Assembly (NCBI GenBank): GCA_965230525.1
Contig: OZ246008.1
Location: forward strand, 1,364,001-1,428,000
Direction of reading: 5' to 3'
Source: GCA-002733465 sp965230525
Lineage (GTDB): Bacteria; Pseudomonadota; Gammaproteobacteria; Enterobacterales; Kangiellaceae
DNA: 64,000 nucleotides
Numbering within the stretch: the first letter of the stretch is position 1; every line of letters starts with the position of its first letter. Positions 25,842 to 34,364 of the stretch are shown here, one piece after another. Made by a program: the position numbers and the translations under genes. The notes below the pieces were generated by a model that was given only the letters and a program-made list of their open reading frames with translations, made no database searches and had not been told where the DNA came from.

Positions 25842-26087
25842 ATACAGGATTAATTATCTGATTTTTATAGTATTTCTAAATTGTAGACCAGAAACTCCAA
25901 ATTTTCTCGCTTTTTTGGTGCGCTAATTAATCTCAAGCTACTGATAAATATAAATTTTGTATGAAGTTGCAAATATCGACTACACTTATTCTTAATCGAT
26001 TTTCTCAGCTAATTTTCTTAATCGACTGTTAACTGCATGATTTGTCGTCTGAAAATGACCCGCACAGCTTTGAGCTAGGAACCTTAA

Positions 26088-27425
26088 ATGATTGAAAACT
26101 ATAATAAAACGATTTCTAAGATTGGTTTAAACCAACAATCTCTTGTTCTTACTATGACAAAACTGATGGGGCCGTCGGTCGCTATTCTGGTCATTGCCTC
26201 GCTGCTTTCTCTGTGGCTTTTCGATCTATCTTTGCAGAATTTTTTGATTCAACTTGGTGCAATATTTGTTGCTTGTGTGGCCGGTATTTTTACTTCTAAT
26301 GCGCAATATTTTAGAGGATTCGCGCGACTTATTGCGCATGCTAAGGGCGTAAGCAAGTCGCCAATTGTTGACTATCAAGCTCGATTTAATACTGAGAATG
26401 CCGGACTGTTTACCAATGCTTTTGAAATATTAAATGCCCAACGCCAATTAATTGATGATATTTTAAGTAAGCTTTATCGATCATCAGCACGACTAGAGCC
26501 TATGTCGGATGAACTTAATAATGTTTATGCCACTATGAATCAAAAAGCTCATATGCAAAATCAACTTGGAAAACATTTGGCGGGGGTATTAGAAGAAGTA
26601 AAGCAAACTTCCGAGTCACTACATGCTAACCTCGTTGAGGTGTTTGCTCAGGTAGAGTCCTCACAACAAAATAGTACAGAGATTGAAAGGCTGTCAGTTG
26701 AAAATTCTACCAATGTAAAAGGTTTAAGTGAGCAGATGACTCAGGCGGCGGCACTGGTTGAGCAATTGAGCACAGATAGCGAACAAATTAATTCAGTGAT
26801 TGATGTGATTAATTCGATTGCCGAACAAACTAATCTGCTCGCTCTGAATGCAGCAATCGAAGCGGCAAGAGCCGGTGAACAAGGTCGTGGGTTTGCAGTG
26901 GTAGCTGATGAAGTTCGAGCTCTAGCTGAAAAAACAGCAGTGTCCACTAGCGAAGTGAGTAAAATGGTGCACCAAATTAAAACCGGCACGTCCGAAGTTA
27001 ATCAGGTTATTACCGAAGGGCTTAATACCTCAATGTTAGCGGTGACCTCTACCGAGGAGACCGCAGCAAAAGTGCATGAAGTCATAGAATCAATTAATAA
27101 AATCAGTGATCTTTCATCTGAAATTCAACAAAGTTCGGTTCGACAAAAAGAAATTGCGTCCAATGCTCAATCAGAAATTGTTGATATGGTTCACCTCAAT
27201 GAAGAAGTCTTATCGAGCACTAAGGAGCATGAGGTTTCTACAATTGACCTGACTAAATTATCGCAAAGCCTGAAAGAGACTTTGGATATGTTTGTGTTCA
27301 ATGATGCGGAATGGGATAACAAGCCACGCCCTAAAAAGTCGACAGTACAGCGAAAAATCGAAAGCGCGCAAGTGAGTAAACCTGCCAGTGAACCTTCGGA
27401 TGATAGCGATATAGAGTTATTTTAG
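26088..27425 (+). CDS. Chemoreceptor with two membrane helices and no periplasmic sensor
   Basis: A 445-residue methyl-accepting protein. Two hydrophobic helices (about 23-46 and 52-72) are joined by a very short turn, so there is no periplasmic ligand domain; no clear HAMP is seen. The cytoplasmic part has the conserved tip SIAEQTNLLALNAAIEAARAGEQGRG (about 244-270). Such receptors sense the membrane or cytoplasm, for example energy or redox state. The C-terminus is a flexible, charged tail ending in DDSDIELF. AGGA lies upstream of the ATG. It shares its upstream region with the GAF-GGDEF gene on the other strand. Confidence 0.9.
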   Translation: MIENYNKTISKIGLNQQSLVLTMTKLMGPSVAILVIASLLSLWLFDLSLQNFLIQLGAIFVACVAGIFTSNAQYFRGFARLIAHAKGVSKSPIVDYQARFNTENAGLFTNAFEILNAQRQLIDDILSKLYRSSARLEPMSDELNNVYATMNQKAHMQNQLGKHLAGVLEEVKQTSESLHANLVEVFAQVESSQQNSTEIERLSVENSTNVKGLSEQMTQAAALVEQLSTDSEQINSVIDVINSIAEQTNLLALNAAIEAARAGEQGRGFAVVADEVRALAEKTAVSTSEVSKMVHQIKTGTSEVNQVITEGLNTSMLAVTSTEETAAKVHEVIESINKISDLSSEIQQSSVRQKEIASNAQSEIVDMVHLNEEVLSSTKEHEVSTIDLTKLSQSLKETLDMFVFNDAEWDNKPRPKKSTVQRKIESAQVSKPASEPSDDSDIELF

Positions 27426-27465
27426 TTATTATTCTTCGAGAATTTTAACTAAAGAGGGCTTAAGC

Positions 27466-27981
27466 GTGGATATTTCTATTTGCGAATGTCCTGCAGCAGA
27501 CTTTGCATTGTTGGGAGAGCTCACCGTGCAAGTTTATGCCAACCTTCCCAACATGCCAGACCAACAACAAATGCCCAAGTATTATGCTCGGCTTAGGGAT
27601 ACTGAGTACCGCGCCAAAACCCCCACGACAAAAATTTTCACCGCTTATGATTCAAACCAGACGTTACTCGGCGGGGTCACTTACATGGCTGATATGGCTT
27701 ACTATGGGAATGCCGGGGGTGCTAACCGTTTAAAGGCATCAGCGGGATTTAGATATCTTGCGGTTTCGCCAAGTGCTCGCGGTTTGGGCGTGGGAAAAGC
27801 GCTGTCACTTTATTGTATAGAACAAGCTCAATCACAATCGGTAAAACAGTTAGTGATTCATACCACCCATTCGATGGAAACTGCATGGAAAATGTATTTA
27901 AAGCTGGGGTTTGAGCGCTTTAAAGAAATTGATTTTGAACAATCAGGGCTTGCCGTTTTTGGTCTCAAAAAGCGACTCTAA
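27466..27981 (+). CDS. GNAT-family N-acetyltransferase
   Basis: A 171-residue acetyl-CoA-dependent acyltransferase. Motif A, the acetyl-CoA site, is clear: RYLAVSPSARGLGVGKALSLYCIEQAQ (R/Q-x-x-G-x-G/A as RGLGVG, about 103-110), and the C-terminal MYLKLGFERFKEI matches motif B. GTG start with GAGG upstream (AAAGAGGGCTTAAGC). It begins about 40 bases after the chemoreceptor stop and could be read from the same transcript. Substrate unknown. Confidence 0.88.
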   Translation: MDISICECPAADFALLGELTVQVYANLPNMPDQQQMPKYYARLRDTEYRAKTPTTKIFTAYDSNQTLLGGVTYMADMAYYGNAGGANRLKASAGFRYLAVSPSARGLGVGKALSLYCIEQAQSQSVKQLVIHTTHSMETAWKMYLKLGFERFKEIDFEQSGLAVFGLKKRL

Positions 27982-28068
27982 TTTATTGAATAAGGAAAGT
28001 AAGGGCAGAGAGAAATTAAAACAGAAGAAAACAACAGCTAAAGAAAAGGCGGTTACACCAAATAAGAC

Positions 28069-28092
28069 TGCGGGGAGCTAAAGCTCCCCGCA
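28069..28092 (-). terminator. Terminator of the peroxiredoxin gene
   Basis: A 10-bp GC-rich stem (TGCGGGGAGC / GCTCCCCGCA) with a TAAA loop lies just beyond the stop of the minus-strand peroxiredoxin gene. On that strand it is followed by GTCTTATTT. It may also stop the GNAT transcript from the other side. Confidence 0.75.
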
Positions 28093-28121
28093 CATTAATC
28101 AATAAACTCGAGTAATCAGTT

Positions 28122-28601
28122 CTATAAGTTTTTAAGTACGTTTTCTGCACTAGATACTTCAAACTCACCCGGAGCTTCAACAAAAACGTGAGTGATTTTT
28201 CCGCCATCAATGATAGCAGCAAATCGCTTACAACGCTGACCCATGCCAAAACCAGAACCGTCAAAGTCAAGCCCCATTGCTTTTGAAAACTCACAGTTTC
28301 CATCAGCTAGCATTTCTAATGCTTCGGCATTGCTGGATTTACCCCAAGCGCCCATCACAAATGCATCGTTTACTGACATGCAGACGATTCTATCCACGCC
28401 TTTTGCTTTGATTTCATCAGCTTGAACAACAAAGCCAGGGAGATGAGCCTGCGAACAGGTAGGAGTAAAAGCGCCTGGAAGGCCAAATAAAACGCTTTTA
28501 CCGGAACCGAAGTACTCTGCGGTATCGACTTCTGTGGCTTCGCCACCAACAATTACTTTTACTTTAGCGCTTGGAACAGCATCATTTACTTGAATAGTCA
28601 T
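28122..28601 (-). CDS. Peroxiredoxin, Prx5-like (AhpC/TSA superfamily)
   Basis: A 159-residue thiol peroxidase of the PrxV type, which reduces hydrogen and alkyl peroxides using glutathione/glutaredoxin or thioredoxin. The peroxidatic Cys is C49 in LPGAFTPTCSQAHLPGF (family motif P-x-x-x-T-x-x-C). Further features are MSVNDAFVMGAW and DGSGFGMGQRCKRFAAIIDGGKI. A fused glutaredoxin domain, seen in some marine relatives, is absent. It is monocistronic, with a terminator and its own divergent upstream region. No OxyR site was recognised. Confidence 0.94.
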   Translation of the reverse strand: MTIQVNDAVPSAKVKVIVGGEATEVDTAEYFGSGKSVLFGLPGAFTPTCSQAHLPGFVVQADEIKAKGVDRIVCMSVNDAFVMGAWGKSSNAEALEMLADGNCEFSKAMGLDFDGSGFGMGQRCKRFAAIIDGGKITHVFVEAPGEFEVSSAENVLKNL

Positions 28602-28994
28602 ATCTTATCCTTAGTGTTGGAATTTTAACGCTGACTTGCCATGACATGACTCATGGGCAGTTCAGCATCGGTGAATAATATTGAATGAATATACTAATAT
28701 TGCTGGGATCTGATTACTAGTATTTTTAGCATAGAGTAAAACTATAAGCACTTTATTAGTGGTCAAAGAAAAACATTGGCATGATTAATAGTGGATTGAG
28801 ATATTTCACCTCGCCGTCGCCGCAACCCAACAAACTTTTCTAATTTCGGCTGCAAAAATGTGATTTATTGGCAAAGAGATGCTTTCTTATGTGAGCCAAA
28901 TAAAAAATTAACGCTGCTGACACTACCTTGTCAGTAGCAGTCGTCTAGGATTGTTTTGCGCGGAATGGCCGCCTAATAATTGAGGAAAACACAA
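28602..28994. other. Long divergent intergenic region, peroxiredoxin / VOC protein
   Basis: About 390 bases. It contains an inverted repeat near the peroxiredoxin start (28639-28656) and a hairpin nearer the VOC gene (28917-28934, CTGACA / TGTCAG with a six-base loop and further outer pairs). No small open frame with a ribosome site is convincing. Confidence 0.45.
28639..28656. promoter_or_regulatory. Inverted repeat upstream of the peroxiredoxin gene
   Basis: CCATGA-N6-TCATGG, a perfect 6-bp inverted repeat, lies about 40-55 bases before the peroxiredoxin start on the minus strand. It is in position to be a regulator site; the regulator is unknown. Confidence 0.35.
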
Positions 28995-29381
28995 ATGATT
29001 GGATATGTCACCCTAGGAACTAACCGGTTAGAAAAGTCTGTGGCTTATTATGACGAAATAATGAAACTGTTTGGCGCCGGAAGATTTATGCAAGATGACA
29101 GTTTTGTGGCTTGGGCTAAGTCTCCTGAAAGCGTCGCTTTTTCGGTGACCAAGCCATTTGATGGCAATCAAGCATCTGTTGGCAATGGTGTAATGGTTGC
29201 CTTGCAAGCCGAAAATCCTGAGCAAGTCGATCAGGTCTATCAAAAAGCCATCGAATTAGGTGGTACCGACGAAGGTAAACCCGGTAACCGCTCCGAAAAT
29301 TTTTATGCGGGCTATTTTAGGGATTTGGATGGAAATAAATTAAACGTTTTTTGTTTGGTTGCTGAGCCTAGCAACTCGTAA
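28995..29381 (+). CDS. VOC-superfamily protein (glyoxalase/bleomycin-resistance fold)
   Basis: A 128-residue protein with one vicinal-oxygen-chelate fold. It opens with the standard MIGYVTLGTNRLEKSVAYYDEIMKLFGA, and a metal-type Glu/His region is seen near the end (FYAGYFRDLDGNKLNVFCL). The ATG at 28995 has GAGGA eight bases upstream; a frame extension of five codons lacks one. Relatives include glyoxalase-like and uncharacterised lyases, so the reaction cannot be told from sequence. Confidence 0.86.
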   Translation: MIGYVTLGTNRLEKSVAYYDEIMKLFGAGRFMQDDSFVAWAKSPESVAFSVTKPFDGNQASVGNGVMVALQAENPEQVDQVYQKAIELGGTDEGKPGNRSENFYAGYFRDLDGNKLNVFCLVAEPSNS

Positions 29382-29502
29382 CTCAGCTATTGAATTTTAA
29401 TTCCTCGCTGCTTTGGTTTGATGGCAGTGAGGAATGAATGTTGGTCAAAACGATTTGAAATTGATATGCTTCTCGGCAAATTTCAATTTTGAGCGCTTTG
29501 CT

Positions 29503-30249
29503 ATGACCATTGAAACAGATCAAGATCTCCAACATTTAAAAGCTATTGGCAAAATTGTTGCTACCATTCTTAAGAGTATGATTGAAAAAACCGAGCCTGG
29601 CATGACAACGGGCGAACTCGATCTGATAGGTAAGCAAATGCTGGACTTTTACCAAGCCAAGTCCGCACCAAAGATCTCTTACAATTTTCCAGGTTATACC
29701 TGTATCAGTATTAATGAAGAAGCTGCTCACGGCATTCCGGGGCAACGAGTAATCAAAGCCGGCGACATTGTTAATATCGATGTTTCAGCTGAGAAAAACG
29801 GCTACTTTGCGGATACTGGCGGTACCTTTGTTGTACCACCGTCCAGTGGCTTAAAAAATCGTTTACTTCACTCCACTCAGCTCGCTTTGAAAGAAGCTTG
29901 TCAACAAATCTCAGCGGGTAAACCGATTAATGGTATTGGTAAAGCGGTACAATTGGTGGCCAAACAGAAAGGCTTTAAGATTATAAAAAACTTGTGCGGT
30001 CATGGTGTCGGTAAAAGCTTGCATGAATACCCTAAAGAGATCCATGGATTTTATGTTCCGCAAGATAAACGAATTTTAAAAGAAGGAATGGTGATTGCGG
30101 TAGAACCCTTTTTATCCACCAAGAGTCAACATGTCGATGAAGCTGAGGACGGTTGGACATTGGTGGGAGAGCCCGGTAATCTTTCAGCTCAATTTGAGCA
30201 TACTATGGTAGTTACCAAAGGTAAGCCGATATTATTGACTGCGCTTTAA
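29503..30249 (+). CDS. map: Methionine aminopeptidase, type I
   Basis: Removes the N-terminal Met from new proteins; a dinuclear metal enzyme. The five metal ligands are all visible: Asp in NIDVSAEKNGY and Asp in FADTGGTF, His in LCGHGVGKSLHEYP, Glu in IAVEPFLS and Glu in SAQFEHTMVV. The ATG at 29503 starts MTIETDQDLQHLKAIGKI, matching the usual N-terminus; an upstream in-frame extension of 23 codons is not family-like. The 248 residues are normal length. It is not next to rpsB, the usual site of the housekeeping copy, so this could be a second Map. That point is an inference. Confidence 0.92.
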   Translation: MTIETDQDLQHLKAIGKIVATILKSMIEKTEPGMTTGELDLIGKQMLDFYQAKSAPKISYNFPGYTCISINEEAAHGIPGQRVIKAGDIVNIDVSAEKNGYFADTGGTFVVPPSSGLKNRLLHSTQLALKEACQQISAGKPINGIGKAVQLVAKQKGFKIIKNLCGHGVGKSLHEYPKEIHGFYVPQDKRILKEGMVIAVEPFLSTKSQHVDEAEDGWTLVGEPGNLSAQFEHTMVVTKGKPILLTAL

Positions 30250-30289
30250 TCTGAGAAACTATTCATAGGATAAACGGCTCACTTAATCG

Positions 30290-31015
30290 ATGATAAAACT
30301 TTATCAGTTTCCAATTTCCCATTATTGTGAAAAAGCGCGATGGGCACTAGACCATATGGAGTTTGATTATCAAACCATTAACTTGGTGCCTGGCCTGCAT
30401 TTAAAAACCATCAAAAAATTAGCCGTTAAGTCGTCGGTGCCAATTATTCAATACCAACAAAAAGTGATCGAGGGTTCAAACAATATACTCGATTTCTTGG
30501 AAACATTATCCCCTGAGCGTTCGTTATTATTTGAAGATGCAGGACTTAATCAGCAAGTCTTTGATTGGGAAAAACGACTCGATAAGGTCGCAGGTGTTAA
30601 TGTGCGCTTGGTGGCCTACCATCTATTACTAGAACATCCGAAAATTGTTAAACCTTTTTTTGCACATCAAGGGCCTTGGTATGCCGCTTTATTCTTATTG
30701 CTTGCATACCCGAAACTGGCTAAAACAATGCGAAGACATATGGGGATCAATGAAACGAGCTTTGTTAAAGCTAAACAAGAATTACATCAACTCTTAGACG
30801 AGTTACAAAATTGTTATCAACAAAAAACTTTTTTAATTGGTGATCGGTTTTCGCGAGCTGATCTGACCGCCGCTTCACTCTTTGCCCCCTTAGTGATGCC
30901 TGCTGGATATGGTTTGATTTGGCCTAAAGATTTACCTTCCGATTACGCCAGTTTGGGCAGTGAATATGCTGAGAAATTAACCTGGGTAAAAACTTTATAT
31001 AAGAGTTACCGGTAA
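30290..31015 (+). CDS. Glutathione S-transferase family protein
   Basis: A 241-residue GST-like protein. The N-terminal thioredoxin fold (about 1-78) has FPISHYCEKARWALDH, with a Cys (C13) at the active-site position as in omega/beta-like GSTs, and SVPIIQYQQKVIEGSNNILDFLE, the glutathione-binding cis-Pro and Ser turn. The C-terminal helical domain has the N-capping motif FSRADLTAASLF. It overlaps the end of the next minus-strand gene by ten bases. Function (detoxification or thiol reduction) is not predictable. Confidence 0.88.
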   Translation: MIKLYQFPISHYCEKARWALDHMEFDYQTINLVPGLHLKTIKKLAVKSSVPIIQYQQKVIEGSNNILDFLETLSPERSLLFEDAGLNQQVFDWEKRLDKVAGVNVRLVAYHLLLEHPKIVKPFFAHQGPWYAALFLLLAYPKLAKTMRRHMGINETSFVKAKQELHQLLDELQNCYQQKTFLIGDRFSRADLTAASLFAPLVMPAGYGLIWPKDLPSDYASLGSEYAEKLTWVKTLYKSYR

Positions 31016-32208
31016 ATTCTTTCACCATCAGGGCAGGGGTTGTAATCGGGATCACTGGATAGATTAACAAGTTCACGATAAGTTAATTCAAGGGCTTTAG
31101 TTTCCCCATATAAGCCAAGATTTTCCCACCAGTATTGATTAACGGATGGGTCAACCCCGCCGATGTGAATGGCGAGCGCAAATCTAGTGGTAGCGAGCTC
31201 GAAATCGGCTCTGAGCTTTTCAAGTTCGGCAATTTTTTCTGGTTGTTCAAGTTGGCGAAATACGAGTTTCTGTTGAGCTATACCAAAATTTTGCTCTAAT
31301 AGATTATCACCCATCAAAAATTGATTTTTCCCAGAGTCCAAGCAAGCTTGTGCTACATCGGCACGCTGCAAAGAGTATTCTCGACAAAAGTCAAACAAAG
31401 CGCTTGGGCTTGTCAAACTAAGACCTGAGGAAAAGCCAATCGCCATCACCTGCCTAGGAACCGTTTCAGCCATTCCAATTGCGGTTAAAGCTTGTTCAAA
31501 CAAGTGGGTCGACTGAGGCCAATAGCTGTTGTAATTTGGTGCGCTTATCTGGTTGTTAAGTGCGTCGAGGGTAGCCTCAATATTATTGGATTTGGCATAG
31601 TGCATCGCTAGCTGCTTCCACAACATGCCGTTGTACGGGTCATTGGCAATGGCATTATCAAAAATGGCTTGGTTGCAGTTGTTGCTGCGAACGCAATTTG
31701 TCACTAAGAAAAACTGAGCAATTTTGTTGCTTGAGTCATCCTTGACGATCTGTTTTAACGCTTGTTGCTTTTGCTGTAATTGAACTTCATCTTGCGTATT
31801 TTGAGCCAGTACTGCGGCTAGCCTCACTAGCGGTTGGTTGCTTTTTGACCAGTTTTCAATTACTTGCCGCGCATCGAAGTTTTTGTTTGTGGCATATTCT
31901 GCAAATTGAACATCAAGTAAATTATCCAGGTTTTTACATCCAATCACCTTTTGCTGACTTAAGGCCAAAAGCCCCTCGGCAAAGGAAAGTGTTGTGTTTG
32001 GTTTCGCTTTAGTTTGAGCTTGGGTTGGATCTGGCTCTGGTTGAGTCACTGGGGGAAATTGTTGTTGAGACGTATCGCCAGCGAGATGATGTTGTTGAGG
32101 CGTTGCATCTTCAATGCTAGAAGTTTGATTGGTTGGCTGTTGAAATAAATAAACCAACAGCGGCGCAAGGATACCAGTACCGATCGCAAATCGTTGCCAT
32201 ACTTTCAT
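31006..32208 (-). CDS. Membrane-anchored protein of unknown function, helical-repeat type
   Basis: I do not recognise this 400-residue protein. It has an N-terminal membrane anchor (about 5-24; FAIGTGILAPLLVYLF), then a Gln/Pro/Thr-rich linker (about 25-75), then a helical region with spaced Cys pairs (CVRSNNC, CREYSLQRADVAQAC) and a stretch that resembles Sel1/TPR helices (AIANDPYNGMLWKQLAMHYAKSNNIEATLDAL). It is probably periplasmic. AAGGA precedes the ATG. It begins 18 bases after the MFS gene and ends the SRPBCC-MFS operon on the minus strand. The 3' end overlaps the GST gene. Confidence 0.75.
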   Translation of the reverse strand: MKVWQRFAIGTGILAPLLVYLFQQPTNQTSSIEDATPQQHHLAGDTSQQQFPPVTQPEPDPTQAQTKAKPNTTLSFAEGLLALSQQKVIGCKNLDNLLDVQFAEYATNKNFDARQVIENWSKSNQPLVRLAAVLAQNTQDEVQLQQKQQALKQIVKDDSSNKIAQFFLVTNCVRSNNCNQAIFDNAIANDPYNGMLWKQLAMHYAKSNNIEATLDALNNQISAPNYNSYWPQSTHLFEQALTAIGMAETVPRQVMAIGFSSGLSLTSPSALFDFCREYSLQRADVAQACLDSGKNQFLMGDNLLEQNFGIAQQKLVFRQLEQPEKIAELEKLRADFELATTRFALAIHIGGVDPSVNQYWWENLGLYGETKALELTYRELVNLSSDPDYNPCPDGERIYR

Positions 32209-32226
32209 TAAAATCCTTCTCGCTGT

Positions 32227-33447
32227 TTAATTGTTTGGAGTGACTCTTAAGCTGATCAATAGCGCGGCGAATAATGCCAGTCCCGCCGCTAGGTATAAAC
32301 TGGCTGGAATATCTATCGCATCGGCTAGTAAGCCCGTTGCAATGGCACCAATTGCATAGCCCAAATCTCGCCAAAACCGATAAACACCCAAGGCCGATGC
32401 TCGCCAGCTTGCGCCCGATAAATCAGAAACGAGTGCAAGTAATGTCGGGTAGACCATCGCGGTTCCGAGTCCGACTACTGCTGATGCAGCGATGTAAGCC
32501 CCATAATTATTCCAAAGAACAAATGAGACTAATCCGATCGCTTGGGTTAACATACCGAGAGCGATAATCATTCGCCGTCCAAGTTTGTCAGACAGAGGTC
32601 CAAAAATAAGTTGTGCGCAACTCCAAACAATCGGGTAGGTTGCCACAATGACAGAAATTTGCGCGAGCGCCAGTTCTTGAGAATAAAGATAGATTGGCAA
32701 CAACCCCCAAAGCATTCCATCTTTTAGGTTTGTGACTAGACCGGCAATGCTAGCCGAGGAAAGACCAGCATGCTGCCAAGTAGCTAATTGAAAAACTCTC
32801 TTTAACGGCAGTGGCTTTTGACCGTTGCTGTCGTGGGCATTTGCGCTCGCTTTATGGGCGTGCACTCGAGTGTCTTCCACCATGGTCGAAAGCAAAAGCC
32901 CAACTAAAACCAGTACTAAACCAACATAAAAAGGCTCAGGACGTAACCCATAATCAGTAGCGATTAAACCAGTTACAAAAGCAATGACGGCAACACCGCC
33001 GTATCCTGCAAATTCATTTAATCCAATCGCTAAGCCACGTTGTTTATCGCCTGCGATATCGACTTTCATTACCACCGTCATTGACCAAGTCATAGCTTGA
33101 CTAACACCCAGTAATACATTGGCAAACAAAACCCAATACCAGTGATCGGCCAACATAAGAATTAATGGAATAGGGATAGCGATCATCCAGCCGAGTTGCA
33201 GCACTCTCACTCGTCCCCAGTGATCCGAAAGACTGCCTGCGAAAAAATTGACTGAAGCTTTGGTTAAACCAAAAGTAGCAATAAAAGACAAAACCGCAAC
33301 CGATGAAGTAATACCAAAATCAGCTTCTGCGATTAGCGGGAGCAAGGTACGTTCTAGCCCGACCATCCCACCGACGAAAAAATTGGTGATCACCAGAATT
33401 GTAAACAACAACAAATGCTGCTTTAAGTTGGATTGTGACGTTTGCAT
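32227..33447 (-). CDS. Major facilitator superfamily transporter
   Basis: A 406-residue, 12-helix transporter. The MFS loop 2-3 motif is seen as GSLSDHWGRVRVLQLGW and again, in the second half, as GPLSDKLGRRMIIALG. A charged His-rich loop between helices 6 and 7 (VHAHKASANAHDS) is unusual. It belongs to drug/sugar-type MFS proteins and may be an efflux or uptake carrier. It lies 24 bases after the SRPBCC gene and 18 bases before an unknown membrane-anchored protein. Confidence 0.9.
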   Translation of the reverse strand: MQTSQSNLKQHLLLFTILVITNFFVGGMVGLERTLLPLIAEADFGITSSVAVLSFIATFGLTKASVNFFAGSLSDHWGRVRVLQLGWMIAIPIPLILMLADHWYWVLFANVLLGVSQAMTWSMTVVMKVDIAGDKQRGLAIGLNEFAGYGGVAVIAFVTGLIATDYGLRPEPFYVGLVLVLVGLLLSTMVEDTRVHAHKASANAHDSNGQKPLPLKRVFQLATWQHAGLSSASIAGLVTNLKDGMLWGLLPIYLYSQELALAQISVIVATYPIVWSCAQLIFGPLSDKLGRRMIIALGMLTQAIGLVSFVLWNNYGAYIAASAVVGLGTAMVYPTLLALVSDLSGASWRASALGVYRFWRDLGYAIGAIATGLLADAIDIPASLYLAAGLALFAALLISLRVTPNN

Positions 33448-33471
33448 GCGGTATTTTCTTGCAGAATTAAT

Positions 33472-34020
33472 TTATAAAGTATTTAGTGAATTTACCAAAG
33501 CATCGACCTGCATGGTTTGCACTTTGTCGACTATTGGAGCCAGCTTATCTAGCCCACCAGCCGACCAGCCTGAAACTTGGTATTGATGAGTGATTTTTGT
33601 TTTGCCATTTTTCAAAGATTCAAATTTCCATGACATACCGCCGTTAACACCCATCATCTGCAACGGACCTAATCCGCCCACCATTCGAACCTCTTTGTCA
33701 GGTTCAACATAGCTGACCATCATATGCATTACCTGCTTGTCGCCTTCTATTTCGCAAAAGCAACCTCCAGCACTGAGTTCGAGAGAGAGGTTTTGTGATT
33801 TTCCAAAATAAGTATGATCGGCAATCCACCACTTGTTTATTTGTGAAAAATGTTGGTACGCAACAGAAGGCGCAACATCAACTTGCCTTTCTACTTTGAG
33901 TACAAATCCGCCCGGCGCACTATCGACCACCTTCGCTATCAGGTTTAAAGGCAGCAATAATAAAGCAAACATAAGTGGTAAAGTGCAAGTTTTTATCAAG
34001 GAAACTTTTTGTGCTAGCAT
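33472..34020 (-). CDS. Secreted SRPBCC (START-like) domain protein
   Basis: A 182-residue protein with a signal peptide (about 1-29; CTLPLMFALLLLPLNLIAKV) and one SRPBCC/polyketide-cyclase-like fold. Typical parts are VERQVDVAPSVAYQHFSQINKWW, GGCFCEIEGDKQVMHMMVSYVEPDKEVRM, and GGMSWKFESLKNGKTKITHQYQVSGW. These proteins bind hydrophobic ligands. Being exported and first in an operon with an MFS carrier, it may bind a molecule outside the cytoplasm, an inference. Confidence 0.82.
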   Translation of the reverse strand: MLAQKVSLIKTCTLPLMFALLLLPLNLIAKVVDSAPGGFVLKVERQVDVAPSVAYQHFSQINKWWIADHTYFGKSQNLSLELSAGGCFCEIEGDKQVMHMMVSYVEPDKEVRMVGGLGPLQMMGVNGGMSWKFESLKNGKTKITHQYQVSGWSAGGLDKLAPIVDKVQTMQVDALVNSLNTL

Positions 34021-34268
34021 GGTCTATCGTTTGTCGTCTGTTGCGATGGTTGTTCATCCTATACCAATGACAGGGCTGCTACAACTTGCATTGAAGGGTT
34101 GCAACGAGGCCAAAGTTTGATTCATTCCTTCGAAGGTGTGATTTAGAACTGGGCAATATTTGCGTAACACTTGAGTTAAAAGGCTGCAATCGACCTTAAC
34201 GGCATACCTAGAAATAAAAGATACCTATGTCGATAACTATAATAATTTAAACAATAGGAGATTAAATC

Positions 34269-34364
34269 ATGACTTCAGAAAATACAGTGCCGACCTGGTT
34301 TAGTGTCGTTGCTTGGATTGCTTTTGTATGGAATTTATTGGGCCTGTTTGCTTTTGCAGGGTAA
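34269..34364 (+). CDS. 31-residue N-terminal fragment of a split membrane protein
   Basis: Starts with ATG behind a good site (GGAG, eight bases upstream) and encodes MTSENTVPTWFSVVAWIAFV... with one membrane helix, ending at TAA. The very next codon, in the same frame, is the ATG of the 111-residue protein at 34365. From memory, related proteins are single chains of about 145 residues whose N-terminus (TWF..V..IALVWNLLG) runs straight into MTPE-LAALPEAE. So this looks like the first helix of the same gene, cut off by an in-frame stop. Confidence 0.7.
   Translation: MTSENTVPTWFSVVAWIAFVWNLLGLFAFAG

Noticed and set aside
28911..28940. LexA-like or OxyR-like operator in the peroxiredoxin/VOC region
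   Set aside because: CTGACA / TGTCAG with a six-base loop does not fit the CTGT-N8-ACAG LexA pattern, and no OxyR tetranucleotide spacing was found. Kept only as an unnamed hairpin.
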